Origin: Hymenobacter nivis
GTDB lineage: Bacteria; Bacteroidota; Bacteroidia; Cytophagales; Hymenobacteraceae
DNA: 64,000 nt
Reading direction: 5' to 3'
Assembly (NCBI RefSeq): GCF_003149515.1
Contig: NZ_CP029145.1
Coordinates: 4,154,001-4,218,000, forward strand
Below, piece by piece: positions 9,409-16,984 of this stretch. Position 1 is the stretch's first letter. Every line of letters starts with the position of its first letter. The notes beneath the pieces are model-generated. The model saw only the letters and a list, made by a program, of their open reading frames with translations. It was not told where the DNA came from and ran no database searches. Made by a program: the position numbers and the translations under genes.

Positions 9409-9843
9409 CTACTGGCTGCGCCGGCGCATTTCCTGCTGCCGCATGGGCATCTTGTCCACCGTGCCGAACAGGTCGTCGGGCAGCAAGGGTTTGGCGCTGC
9501 TGCGCTTGGCTCCGCCGTCTTTGCCCACCAGCACCACACCGAACGCGGGTGGGTGCAGGCCCAGGCGCTGCACTAGCTGGCGGTCGGCGGGGCTCAGCTG
9601 GTCGTAAAACACGTCCAGCACCTGGAAGTCGCGCGCTTGCAGCTGGTCGGCGGCCGCGGCCAGCAGGGCTTTTTGGCGCTTGAAGTCGGGGTGCTCGGTG
9701 CTGGGGGCCCCCACCAGCAGGAAGCGGTGCTCGCCGCGGCCGGCACGCAGGGCCTGCTGCAACGACGCCGCAGTGGGTGTTTGGGCCGCCGCCCAGGGCA
9801 GGGCCCCCAACAGCGCGGCCAGGAGGAAACAGAAATGTTTCAT
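9409..9843 (-). CDS. Secreted DUF4174-domain protein
   Basis: 144 residues with a signal peptide (MKHFCFLLAALLGALPWAAAQ). The mature part shows DUF4174 hallmarks: RFLLVGAPSTEHPDFKRQ near the start and, at the end, FGVVLVGKDGGAKRSS followed by LFGTVDKMPMRQQEMRRR. The fold is thioredoxin-like in predictions for this family, but no CxxC is present, so redox activity is not expected. It converges with the DUF2251-like gene with only 4 nt between the stops. Function unknown. Confidence 0.8.
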   Translation of the reverse strand: MKHFCFLLAALLGALPWAAAQTPTAASLQQALRAGRGEHRFLLVGAPSTEHPDFKRQKALLAAAADQLQARDFQVLDVFYDQLSPADRQLVQRLGLHPPAFGVVLVGKDGGAKRSSAKPLLPDDLFGTVDKMPMRQQEMRRRSQ

Positions 9844-10062
9844 GGTGAATTGTTTCTTAGCGAAGAGCCGTTAACCTTGTGGTCCTGCCGGGCCACGCAA
9901 CGCCAACAAAAAGCGCCGGCCTTTTCGTTTGATGGCCGGGTTCGTCGGTAGAAAGCCGTTGTTGGGCGAGTAGGGCTCGGAACTGGGCGACTGGGCGATG
10001 AGCCAATCAAGCCTGGGTTGGTGTTTTGTTCGTAACTGTTCTTCTTTCTTGTCTCTCTAGCC
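9844..10062. other. Intergenic region between divergent genes
   Basis: Separates the DUF4174 gene (minus) and the TspO-like gene (plus) and must hold both promoters. I could not find a convincing TAnnTTTG box for either. Confidence 0.4.
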
Positions 10063-10968
10063 ATGTCCTCCGCCCATTCCCACCCGCCCGACCTTTACGC
10101 AACTCCCGAACGCTCGGCTACCGGCCGCGCGTGGCGCTGGCTGGCGGCGGCGGCTATTTTTGGCAACATTTTTCTCAATTACTACTCCAACACGCATCCG
10201 CTAAACGGGCAAACCATGGGCGCCGTGTCGGCCAAATACCCGACGCTGCTGACGCCGGCGGGCTATGCGTTTAGCATTTGGGGCGTGATCTTCCTGGGCC
10301 TGACTATTTATGCGGTGTGGCAGCTGCTGCCCGCCCAGCGGCTGCTTTCGCTGCCCGACGCGCTGGCCAAGCCCCTGGCCCTGGCTAACGTGGCCACCGG
10401 CGCATGGGTGGTGCTGTTTGCCTACGAGCTGATTTTGCCCAGCGTGGGCGTGATGCTGGTCATTTTAGGGACCCTTATCACGGCCTACGGGCGGGCCCGG
10501 CGGCGGGTGTTGGCCCAGGCGGCCCCGGCCTGGGCCAGCTTGCCGGTGGCCCTGTACCTGGGTTGGATTTCGGTGGCGTCGGTCATCAACGTCACCACCG
10601 GGTTGCAGCAGCTGGGCTGGCAGCCCGTGCAGGGCGGCGCCATTGTGCTGGCGCTGGGTATGTTGGTGGTAGTGGTGGCCCTGGCGCTAATTATTAGCCG
10701 GGTGTTTCAGGAAGTGGCGTTTCCGCTGGTGATTGCCTGGGCCCTGGTGGCTATCTGGCGTGCCCAAATAAATGAGGTTCCCGAGCTGGGTTGGGCCGCG
10801 CTGGCCGGGGCTGCCGTAGCGGTCATTGGCGGCGTTGCACTGTCGCGGGTGGGCCGCCGCCGGCAGCCGTGGGAAATTGCCACTACCGCTGCCGAAGCCC
10901 AAATCGCGGACCTGGCCCGCCGCCGGGCCGCGGCCGCGGCTGCGCCGCCCACCCAAAATCCTGCATAG
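10063..10968 (+). CDS. TspO/MBR-related (tryptophan-rich sensory) membrane protein
   Basis: 301 residues with about seven to eight membrane helices, starting after a soluble N-terminus of some 20 residues. Residues GYAFSIWGVIFLGLTIYAVWQ and LYLGWISVASVINVTT resemble the longer TspO-related proteins annotated as tryptophan-rich sensory protein. The tail after the last helix is arginine/alanine-rich. Family members bind porphyrins or similar ligands in other bacteria; nothing here shows the ligand. A stand-alone gene upstream of tpiA. Confidence 0.7.
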   Translation: MSSAHSHPPDLYATPERSATGRAWRWLAAAAIFGNIFLNYYSNTHPLNGQTMGAVSAKYPTLLTPAGYAFSIWGVIFLGLTIYAVWQLLPAQRLLSLPDALAKPLALANVATGAWVVLFAYELILPSVGVMLVILGTLITAYGRARRRVLAQAAPAWASLPVALYLGWISVASVINVTTGLQQLGWQPVQGGAIVLALGMLVVVVALALIISRVFQEVAFPLVIAWALVAIWRAQINEVPELGWAALAGAAVAVIGGVALSRVGRRRQPWEIATTAAEAQIADLARRRAAAAAAPPTQNPA

Positions 10969-10979
10969 CGTGCGCCGCG

Positions 10980-10987
10980 TAGCTTTG
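10980..10987 (+). promoter_or_regulatory. tpiA: tpiA promoter, -7 element (TAGCTTTG)
   Basis: TAGCTTTG fits the Bacteroidota -7 consensus TAnnTTTG and lies 25 nt before the tpiA start, after the preceding stop. No clear TTG element was identified upstream. Confidence 0.55.
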
Positions 10988-11012
10988 CGGGGTCTCACCC
11001 TCACTTTGTGCT

Positions 11013-11774
11013 ATGCGTCAAAAACTCGTTGCCGGCAACTGGAAAATGAACCTCATCTACCCGGGGGCCCTCGCGCTGATTTCAGAAATCATTGACCAGT
11101 TAGGTCCGGCCGCGCCTACCGACCCGGTGGTAGTGGTGTGCCCCCCGTTTCCGTTCCTGGCGGGGGTGGGTGAAAAATTGCCCAAAGGCGGCACCGTGCA
11201 CCTGGGGGCCCAAAATTGCCACCAGAAAGAAAGCGGCGCCTTCACCGGCGAAGTAGCCGCTCCAATGCTGGCCTCGGTGGGCTGCGAATACGTGATTCTG
11301 GGCCACTCGGAGCGCCGCCAGCAGTTTCGCGAAGACGACGTGCTGCTGGGCCAGAAGCTGAAGGCCGCCCTGGCCGCCGGCCTCAAGCCCATTTTCTGCG
11401 TTGGCGAGTCGCTCGAAACCCGCGAGGCCGACGACACCTTCGATTTCATCGGCAAGCAACTGAAAGACGGCTTGTTCCACCTCAGCAACGAGGAGTTTGC
11501 CCAGGTCGTCATCGCCTACGAGCCCGTGTGGGCCATCGGTACCGGCAAAACCGCCACCAGCGCCCAGGCGCAGGAGGTGCACGCCTTCATCCGCGAGCAG
11601 GTGGCCCGTGCCTACACTGCCGCCGCGGCCACCGACGTGTCCATTCTCTACGGCGGCTCGGCTAATGCCCAGAACGCCCGCGAGCTGTTCGGCCAGCCCG
11701 ACGTGGACGGCGGCCTCATCGGCGGCGCTTCGCTGAAGGCGGCTGATTTCGTGGCCATCGTTCGGTCGTTCTGA
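11013..11774 (+). CDS. tpiA: Triosephosphate isomerase
   Basis: 253 residues, the normal size for this TIM-barrel enzyme, which interconverts dihydroxyacetone phosphate and glyceraldehyde 3-phosphate in glycolysis. Key motifs are present: AGNWKMN (Asn and Lys of the active site), LGHSERRQ (electrophilic His), the catalytic Glu in AYEPVWAIGTGKTAT with the phosphate-gripping loop, and YGGSANAQN plus GGLIGGASL for phosphate binding. It starts at ATG 11013 shortly after its own promoter and is followed by a palindromic repeat. Confidence 0.98.
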   Translation: MRQKLVAGNWKMNLIYPGALALISEIIDQLGPAAPTDPVVVVCPPFPFLAGVGEKLPKGGTVHLGAQNCHQKESGAFTGEVAAPMLASVGCEYVILGHSERRQQFREDDVLLGQKLKAALAAGLKPIFCVGESLETREADDTFDFIGKQLKDGLFHLSNEEFAQVVIAYEPVWAIGTGKTATSAQAQEVHAFIREQVARAYTAAAATDVSILYGGSANAQNARELFGQPDVDGGLIGGASLKAADFVAIVRSF

Positions 11775-11801
11775 GTTGTCAGGTAAAACTGTTACAGCAT
11801 A

Positions 11802-11911
11802 AAAAGTGGTCATGCTGAGCCTGTCGAAGCACCTCTCCCGCGTAGGTAATCCTGCTGATTGGGTTAATTACACGGGAGAGATGCTTCGATAAGCTCAGCA
11901 TGACCGCTTTC
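11802..11911. repeat. Dispersed palindromic repeat, about 110 bp
   Basis: The outer arms are AAAGTGGTCATGCTGAGC and GCTCAGCATGACCGCTTT. Inside are CGAAGCACCTCTCCCGCG and CACGGGAGAGATGCTTCG. It follows tpiA and may terminate it. Same family as the repeats near 25.2, 32.1 and 39.1 kb. Confidence 0.75.
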
Positions 11912-11970
11912 TTTCTCTTCATTTAAACAGGCTCTAAGCACCAGGGCCCGCTTTTTGCCTTGGGGGCCCG

Positions 11971-11978
11971 TAGCTTTT
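11971..11978 (+). promoter_or_regulatory. Putative -7 element (TAGCTTTT) upstream of the DUF6150-like gene
   Basis: TAGCTTTT departs from TAnnTTTG only in its last base. TTTTTG lies about 14 nt upstream. The start codon is 25 nt downstream. Confidence 0.4.
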
Positions 11979-12003
11979 TCACCCTTTAACCACCTGCCCG
12001 CCC

Positions 12004-12405
12004 GTGTTTTTCTCCTTTCTCTGCGCGGCGCTGCTGGCGCTGGGGCCCCCGCCCACGCCGGGCGCCGGGGCCCCCAAGCTGGAAGCCCGCCGGCCAGCCC
12101 CCGCGGCCCGGCGCGGCTCTGTTGATCCGTGCAAAGTGTACGGCTCCATTTACCTCGAAACCGACCCGACGCGGCGCAGCGGCTGCTTCGGCATCGTGTA
12201 CGTGGAGCCCGACCAGGCCTTTGCCGATTTGCTGGTATTCAAGGAAGCCAACAAACTGTTTGCCGACAAGGCCGGGCTGTGGGCTGAAGCCCCCAACCGC
12301 GACTTTGCCGACTACGTGCTGTTCGTGACGCCCACCCGCGGCCTGGCCGATTTCACGATTCACTACACGCCCGCGCGCTCCTTTGCTGGCTGCAAAACGC
12401 AGTAA
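12004..12405 (+). CDS. Secreted DUF6150-like protein
   Basis: 133 residues, starting at GTG 12004. A short hydrophobic signal (VFFSFLCAALLALG) is followed by a proline/alanine linker. The mature part (CKVYGSIYLETDP, CFGIVYVEPDQAFADLLVF, ANKLFADKAGLWAEA, FADYVLFVTPTRGLADFTIHY, RSFAGC) consists of repeated xADxxVF-type strands, as in DUF6150 proteins. Two to three cysteines could form disulfides after export. Function unknown. A terminator-like hairpin follows at 12438. Confidence 0.7.
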   Translation: MFFSFLCAALLALGPPPTPGAGAPKLEARRPAPAARRGSVDPCKVYGSIYLETDPTRRSGCFGIVYVEPDQAFADLLVFKEANKLFADKAGLWAEAPNRDFADYVLFVTPTRGLADFTIHYTPARSFAGCKTQ

Positions 12406-12437
12406 AATAGTTGGTTAAGTACGCGAACCGTTAGCGA

Positions 12438-12464
12438 GCCACCTCCGTTGGGAGGCGGCTTTTT
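12438..12464 (+). terminator. Rho-independent terminator
   Basis: GCC-A-CCTCC pairs with GGAGG-C-GGC around a GTTG loop, followed by five T. It sits between the DUF6150-like gene and the ABC ATPase gene. Confidence 0.7.
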
Positions 12465-12519
12465 CGTGGTAGGCCGCTGTGGGGCCCCGGGGTAGCCGGG
12501 CCGCCGTATTTTGCCGCCG

Positions 12520-13281
12520 ATGGAACTAGAACTACGCCACCTCGCCAAAGCCTTTGGGCCCAAAACCGTGCTGCACGACCTGAGCCTGACCGCTCGCACC
12601 GGCTACTGCGTGGGCGTGCTGGGCCGCAACGGCGCGGGCAAAAGCACACTTTTCAACCTGCTCACCAACGTGCTGCTGCCCAGCCAGGGCCAGATCGTGG
12701 TCGACGGCGCGGTGCTGGGCGAAACCTTCCCCATAGCCGTGAAGCGCCGCATGGGGGCCCTCGTGAACCAAGGCTACTTGGTGGAGGAGCTCACGGCCGA
12801 GGAGTACCTGCAATTCGTAGCCCGCATTTATGAGCTGCCGGATGCCCAGGCCCGCATTGCCAGTCTGCTGGCCCACCTGCTCGAAGACTACGACACCGTG
12901 CGCCGCAAGCGCCTGAGCACGTTCTCGACGGGCATGAAGCAGCGCGTGGCCATTGCCTCGTGCCTGCTGCACCGCCCCGAGCTGCTGATTCTGGACGAGC
13001 CCTTCAACGGCCTCGACGTATTTGCCGCCGACCGCGTGCTGAGTTTGCTGCGCAGCTACCAACCGCAGGCCCTCACCTTCGTCTCGTCGCACAACCTGGC
13101 CCACATCGAGCAGCTGGCCACCCATTTGCTGGTGATTGACGGGAGCGAAGTGAAGTTCTGGGGTACCATGGAGGAGTTTGCGCATGGCGAGCGCGCCGCC
13201 CTCGGCGATGCTCTGCTCCAGCTGCTGCACCCGGCCACCAACCAAACCCAGGACCTGACATGGCTGACCGCGCAACGCTAG
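12520..13281 (+). CDS. ABC transporter ATP-binding protein
   Basis: 253 residues from ATG 12520 (MELELRHLAKAFG); a TTG three codons upstream is in frame but less likely. Walker A LGRNGAGKSTLFNLL, Q-loop in ALVNQGYLVEELT, signature STFSTGMKQRVAIA, Walker B LLILDEPFNGLD and the switch histidine in FVSSHNLAHIEQLA are all intact. This is the single-domain ATPase type found in exporters with separate membrane subunits. The next gene starts 22 bases before its stop, so they are translationally coupled and likely form one transporter. The cargo is not deducible. Confidence 0.9.
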   Translation: MELELRHLAKAFGPKTVLHDLSLTARTGYCVGVLGRNGAGKSTLFNLLTNVLLPSQGQIVVDGAVLGETFPIAVKRRMGALVNQGYLVEELTAEEYLQFVARIYELPDAQARIASLLAHLLEDYDTVRRKRLSTFSTGMKQRVAIASCLLHRPELLILDEPFNGLDVFAADRVLSLLRSYQPQALTFVSSHNLAHIEQLATHLLVIDGSEVKFWGTMEEFAHGERAALGDALLQLLHPATNQTQDLTWLTAQR

Positions 13282-14669
13282 GGCCCCCGGCCCCGGCGGG
13301 CCGGCTCGGCCACTTCCTGCCCTACCTGCTGCGCCGCCGCCTGCGGGCCGTGCTCTGGCCCGGCGATGGTGGCGAGCGCGCCGGGATCCTGCTAGTGCTG
13401 GGGCTCACGGCTTTCTACGGCGTAGGGTTGGGCTTCTTGCTGAACCACACCAACGCGTTGGGCTCGGTCAAAGGCTTCGACGAGCTACTGCTGGGCCTGA
13501 ACGCTACCTTGCTGGCCTCAGCGCTTTTAGTCGATTTTCTGCCCGCCATGCGCTCCATTACCCGCGTGGTGCCGGAGCATTTTCCGGTTTCGGCCCGCTG
13601 GAACGTGGCCGGAGCCTTCCTGCTCGATTTTATCACCCTGCGCCGGCTGCTCATCCTCACGCTGCTGCTGGCGGCGCTGGCCGTGGCGCCCCGGCAGGCC
13701 GGCGCCACAGGCTTTAGCTTGCTGCTGGTGCTGGGCGCCACGGCGTTCAGCTTCAACTTACGGCTGCTGCTTACACTGCGGCGCTGGCGGCACCCGCTGC
13801 TGCTGGCCCACCTCGCCAGCCTGGGCCTGATGCTGTGGTGGCTGGCCCACCCGGCCGCGCCATATGCGCCGGCGCTGGGCCTGGGCATGGCCCTGCTGCC
13901 GTGGGCGCTGGGGGCGGTGCAGCTGGCTTGGCTGGGGCCCTATTTTAGCTCCCGCTTCCTGCCCGATGTGGCGCCTCCGGCAGCAGCTGGGGCCCCGGCC
14001 GGAGCCCTGCTGAGCCGCCTGCTGCCCGAGCAACGTGCCTACCTGCGCCGGACGTGGGGCATGCTGCTGCTGGGGTTCGTGCTGAAAATTCTGCTGTTGG
14101 GCATCGCTCGCTGGCAGCTGGCCGATGGGATGGGCCCCAGCACGCAGTACACCTTTTACCTGGGTCTGGCGGGCATCAGCGGCTTCACGTACATCAATAA
14201 TAACCTGTTCGGCTTCATGCGGGGGCTGGCGGCTAATGAGCTGCTGCGCCTGGGCCTGACGCCGCGCGTGCTACGGCTGTACCTGCGCCTGGTGGTGCCA
14301 GTGGTGGCGCTCGATGGCCTGCTGGCTGTGCTGCTGACGCTGGCGCTGTTCCCTAGTACGGTGTGGCCCTGCCTGGGGCTAGTGCCGCTCTACGCCCTGT
14401 CCCTCACCAGCTTGGGGCTGTGGAGCTCTCTCTACCAAGCCAAGGTGGTGAGCAAGGCCGTTAATTTTTCTAACGCCAACAAAAACAACAGCATGCTGAT
14501 GGGCCTGGTGACTGTGGTCGTGGCGGCCGCGCTGTACTTCGTGCCGTGGTGGTGGGCCCGGGTGGCGCTGGCGGCGGTCGTTACGGCTTCTGCTTACTGG
14601 CCCATCCGGGCAGTGCTGCGCAACGATGGGGCCCTGCGCCGGCGGCTGTGGCGCGGCATCGGGGCGTAA
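13260..14669 (+). CDS. Polytopic membrane protein, probable ABC permease partner
   Basis: 469 residues, almost entirely hydrophobic, with roughly twelve predicted membrane helices (for example GILLVLGLTAFYGVGLGFLL and LIVLT-like stretches through to ALAAVVTASAYWPIRAVL). The start overlaps the ATPase gene by 22 bases. No named family motif was recognised, but position and topology suggest the membrane subunit of the same ABC exporter. The loop NNNLFGFMRGLAANELLRLGLTPRVLRLYLRL is a possible coupling region to the ATPase (inference). A strong terminator follows. Confidence 0.75.
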   Translation: MADRATLGPPAPAGRLGHFLPYLLRRRLRAVLWPGDGGERAGILLVLGLTAFYGVGLGFLLNHTNALGSVKGFDELLLGLNATLLASALLVDFLPAMRSITRVVPEHFPVSARWNVAGAFLLDFITLRRLLILTLLLAALAVAPRQAGATGFSLLLVLGATAFSFNLRLLLTLRRWRHPLLLAHLASLGLMLWWLAHPAAPYAPALGLGMALLPWALGAVQLAWLGPYFSSRFLPDVAPPAAAGAPAGALLSRLLPEQRAYLRRTWGMLLLGFVLKILLLGIARWQLADGMGPSTQYTFYLGLAGISGFTYINNNLFGFMRGLAANELLRLGLTPRVLRLYLRLVVPVVALDGLLAVLLTLALFPSTVWPCLGLVPLYALSLTSLGLWSSLYQAKVVSKAVNFSNANKNNSMLMGLVTVVVAAALYFVPWWWARVALAAVVTASAYWPIRAVLRNDGALRRRLWRGIGA

Positions 14670-14690
14670 GAGCAGGTATATTATCATGCC

Positions 14691-14724
14691 AAAAAGCCCT
14701 TTCGTGACTTACGAAAGGGCTTTT
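14691..14724. terminator. Bidirectional terminator after the ABC operon
   Basis: AAAAAGCCCTTTCGT and ACGAAAGGGCTTTT form a near-perfect stem around a GACTT loop, with A- and T-runs on the two sides. Confidence 0.85.
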
Positions 14725-14832
14725 CATGTTCATGCAGTGGCTGCTGCCATCTATGGGCCCGGTTCTGTTTGATGCTGGAAATCAACCTGGCAGGTATCTC
14801 CATTGGCGGCCTCGTGCGTCTGGGAACTGCGC

Positions 14833-14874
14833 GGCCCGGGCCCCGCCGTCGGGCGGCGGGGCCCGGGCCCTTTT
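14833..14874 (+). terminator. Very GC-rich hairpin with short T-tail
   Basis: The arms GGCCCGGGCCCCGCCG and CGGCGGGGCCCGGGCC pair perfectly over 16 bp around TCGGG, followed by C and TTTT. It lies 41 nt past the end of the minus-strand lipoprotein pseudogene. In the plus direction it looks like a second terminator. Confidence 0.5.
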
Positions 14875-14914
14875 GTGCCGGGCGCTGGAGTGGCCCATTT
14901 ACTCCGCGCCGGAT

Positions 14915-15741
14915 TTACCGCAAGCCTTCTGCGGCCTTCAGCGCTTTCTGCAAATCCCCCATCGACTTCTCGTAGTCGCCAAAAGGTAGGTTCTTGAATG
15001 TGCCCTTTACCGTATGTTCCTCTAGTTTGAGAAGCGCCCTCGGCCGGCCCTGATACTCGACCTGTTGTAGGGCATTCGTTACGAGCCGGTACACCAGCGA
15101 CTGAAACGAGCCGTCGGCGGTGCCGCCCCCCACGCGGGTAAAAACCAGCTGGCCCAGCGGCCGCCCCCGCAGCTCCTGTAGCCACTGGCCCCGATTATGG
15201 ATAACCAAGGCGCTAAGCGGGGCATCTGCTGGAATGGGCACGAAAAATGGCGCGGAAAAACCATCCAGGTCGTCAGGGTTCGCCCGTTCCTTGCCGGGCT
15301 TGGGGCAAGTTGCCCGTTATCAGCACGGCCGATGCGGTGTCGAAGATAGCGTATTTACCCACGACCAGCGGCGCTTTCAGGCCCCCAAAAATCTGAACCG
15401 CTACCTTATCCGCTTCAAAACCCATCGTAAAGCCTCCTTTTGCGCTGAGCATAACCAGGGTAGCCGACTGCACCGGCTGCGCTTCGCCGTCGATGAGTAG
15501 TGTATTAGGATGCGCCGGCCGCGCCGGCGTTTGCGGGGGCAGGGGAGGGGGCCCCAGCGTTGGCTGGGGCGGCAGCTTCCCCGTTGGCCAGAGCAGTGCC
15601 GCCCTCCTGGCAAGCCAGCAACAGGCCCAGCGAAAGCACACCGATTGCGCGTGCCCGCGCCCGAAAAGGCCGGGGCGCGGTCGCATCAGGCGCATATTGG
15701 GCGGGGCAGAGAGTAGCAGGCGAAACAGGAAAGACGGGCAT
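14915..15741 (-). pseudogene. Lipoprotein of unknown function with two frameshifts
   Basis: Three reading frames carry successive parts of one protein. Frame 1 (15741 to about 15510) gives a lipoprotein signal ending GLLLACQEG and an Ala/Pro linker. Frame 2 (to about 15290) gives HPNTLLIDGEAQPVQSATL through FGGLKAPLVVGKYAIFDTAS and ITGNLPQ. Frame 3 (to 14915) gives NPDDLDGFSAPFFVPIPADA, QSLVYRLVTNALQQVEYQG and the end KNLPFGDYEKSMGDLQKAL. Joining them needs one indel near 15510-15530 (GC-rich) and one near 15300. Either the gene is dead or the assembly has two indel errors. It lies next to another frame-broken lipoprotein gene. No family was recognised. Confidence 0.6.
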
Positions 15742-15794
15742 GGGCGAAGGCGGGAAAAGGGCGTTTTAATCGTCGGTTTGTACGGGGCTTGCCG

Positions 15795-16121
15795 CTACAG
15801 TTTCACCAGTTCCACGCGGCGGTTTTTGGCCTTGCCCGCTTCTGTCGTGTTCTCGGCCAGCGGCTTGGTTTGGCCAAAGCCGGCCGCTTGCAGGCGGCTG
15901 GCCGCAATGCCTGCCTGCGCAAGCGCCGCCACCACCGCTTGGGCGCGGGCCTCGCTTAGCTGCTGGTTGTGGGCGGGGGTGCTGGTGTTGTCGGTGTGGC
16001 CCTGCACGGCCAGGCGCAGGTCGGGGCTGTCGGCGAGCAGTTTCTGCACTTCAGCCAGTACGGGCTGGGCATCGGGCCGCAGGGTGGCCTTATCCGGGTC
16101 GAAGTTGAGGTAGAGGGCCAC
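15795..16121 (-). CDS. OmpA-like peptidoglycan-binding domain (3' part of a frame-broken gene)
   Basis: 108 residues covering a complete OmpA C-terminal domain: ALYLNFDPDKATLRPDA, the peptidoglycan-contact segment VQGHTDNTST, LSEARAQAVVAALAQAGI and GFGQTKPLAENTTEAGKAKNRRVEL. The GTG start is a convenience. Upstream codons in the same frame read KLATEGH and continue directly from the preceding ORF, whose stop TAG lies just after an A9 tract. I therefore see it as the second half of one OmpA-family lipoprotein (15795-16855), produced by -1 slippage at the A-tract or lost by mutation or assembly error. Confidence 0.75.
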   Translation of the reverse strand: MALYLNFDPDKATLRPDAQPVLAEVQKLLADSPDLRLAVQGHTDNTSTPAHNQQLSEARAQAVVAALAQAGIAASRLQAAGFGQTKPLAENTTEAGKAKNRRVELVKL

Positions 16122-16135
16122 GTGCCCCTCCGTTG

Positions 16136-16855
16136 CTAGTTTTTTTTTAAATCGGCGGCGGGCATCGCAGTAGTTAGTTTGGGCATCACGGCTTTTTCGA
16201 CCACATCAATCCCGTAATCACCTCCTGGCTGACTATTTACCTGCACCCATACCTCTTTGTTTTTCTGGCGGATGAGGTACGTATCGCTGGCATCATTGTC
16301 GCTGGAACCGAATCCATGGTGCTTATAAAATTCATCGCTCCCAATTTTATCGACGGCTTCCTTCGGAATCGTGCCCGTCCACACCTTCACGGCGCCCAGT
16401 TTCTTGAGCAGGTTCTCGAAGTTGCGGTCAATCGCCAGCTCAGATACCGCTTTAGTGTTTTCACCCGACCGTTCCGCATCAAATAAACGGCGCGATACCT
16501 TGCCTTCGATGGCCAGGAGAGTTTTTCCGTCGTACACGTAGGTCCGCTCAAAATCGTACTCCTTGCTATTGCTGGTGTTGAGGCTGAACCCTTTAAGCCC
16601 GGCGATGTACGGAAATCGGCCTAGGTTAGCCGTCGAAACGGGAACCGTGGTGATGTCAAACGCGGCCGCTGGCGCAGCGGCGGTGGCTGGCGAAGTCTCG
16701 GCGGGAGCGGTGGCCGTTTCGGTGGCCGCGGGCGGGGCAGTAGCGGTCGTGGTGGGCTGGCTGGCTTGCTCGGCGGCTTGGTCTTTGTGGCCGCAGGCGC
16801 TGAGGCCGCCAGCCAGGGCCAGGGCAGTGAGGAGAAGACGGGGTACTTGGCGCAT
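16136..16855 (-). CDS. OmpA-family lipoprotein, N-terminal part
   Basis: The likely start is ATG 16855 (MRQVPRLLLTALALAGG); an ATG twelve codons upstream is also open. The lipobox LSAC marks it as a lipoprotein, followed by a Thr/Ala/Pro-rich tether and a globular part (LNTSNSKEYDFERTYVYDGK, DRNFENLLKKLGAVKVWTG, SDTYLIRQKNKEVWVQVNSQ). The ORF ends PAADLKKN, with codons TTA AAA AAA AAC TAG. A -1 slip on A AAA AAC continues into LATEGH and the OmpA domain. The full protein would anchor the outer membrane to peptidoglycan. The N-terminal domain has no name I recognise. Confidence 0.75.
   Translation of the reverse strand: MRQVPRLLLTALALAGGLSACGHKDQAAEQASQPTTTATAPPAATETATAPAETSPATAAAPAAAFDITTVPVSTANLGRFPYIAGLKGFSLNTSNSKEYDFERTYVYDGKTLLAIEGKVSRRLFDAERSGENTKAVSELAIDRNFENLLKKLGAVKVWTGTIPKEAVDKIGSDEFYKHHGFGSSDNDASDTYLIRQKNKEVWVQVNSQPGGDYGIDVVEKAVMPKLTTAMPAADLKKN
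16140..16148 (-). promoter_or_regulatory. A9 slippery tract at the break in the OmpA-family gene
   Basis: Nine A (coding strand) directly precede the in-frame TAG. The heptamer A AAA AAC allows tandem -1 slippage that bypasses the stop and enters the OmpA-domain frame. RNA polymerase slippage adding one A would have the same effect. Confidence 0.45.
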
Positions 16856-16984
16856 GAACGGGGAATGAAGATGGTTTGTGGCGGCAAACATAGCAATGTC
16901 TTGTGAATCGGAATCCTGGCAAATCCATTACAGCCGTTTGTAGCGACTTTTGTGCATTGTTAACTTATTGCTCCGGTACGCCGC

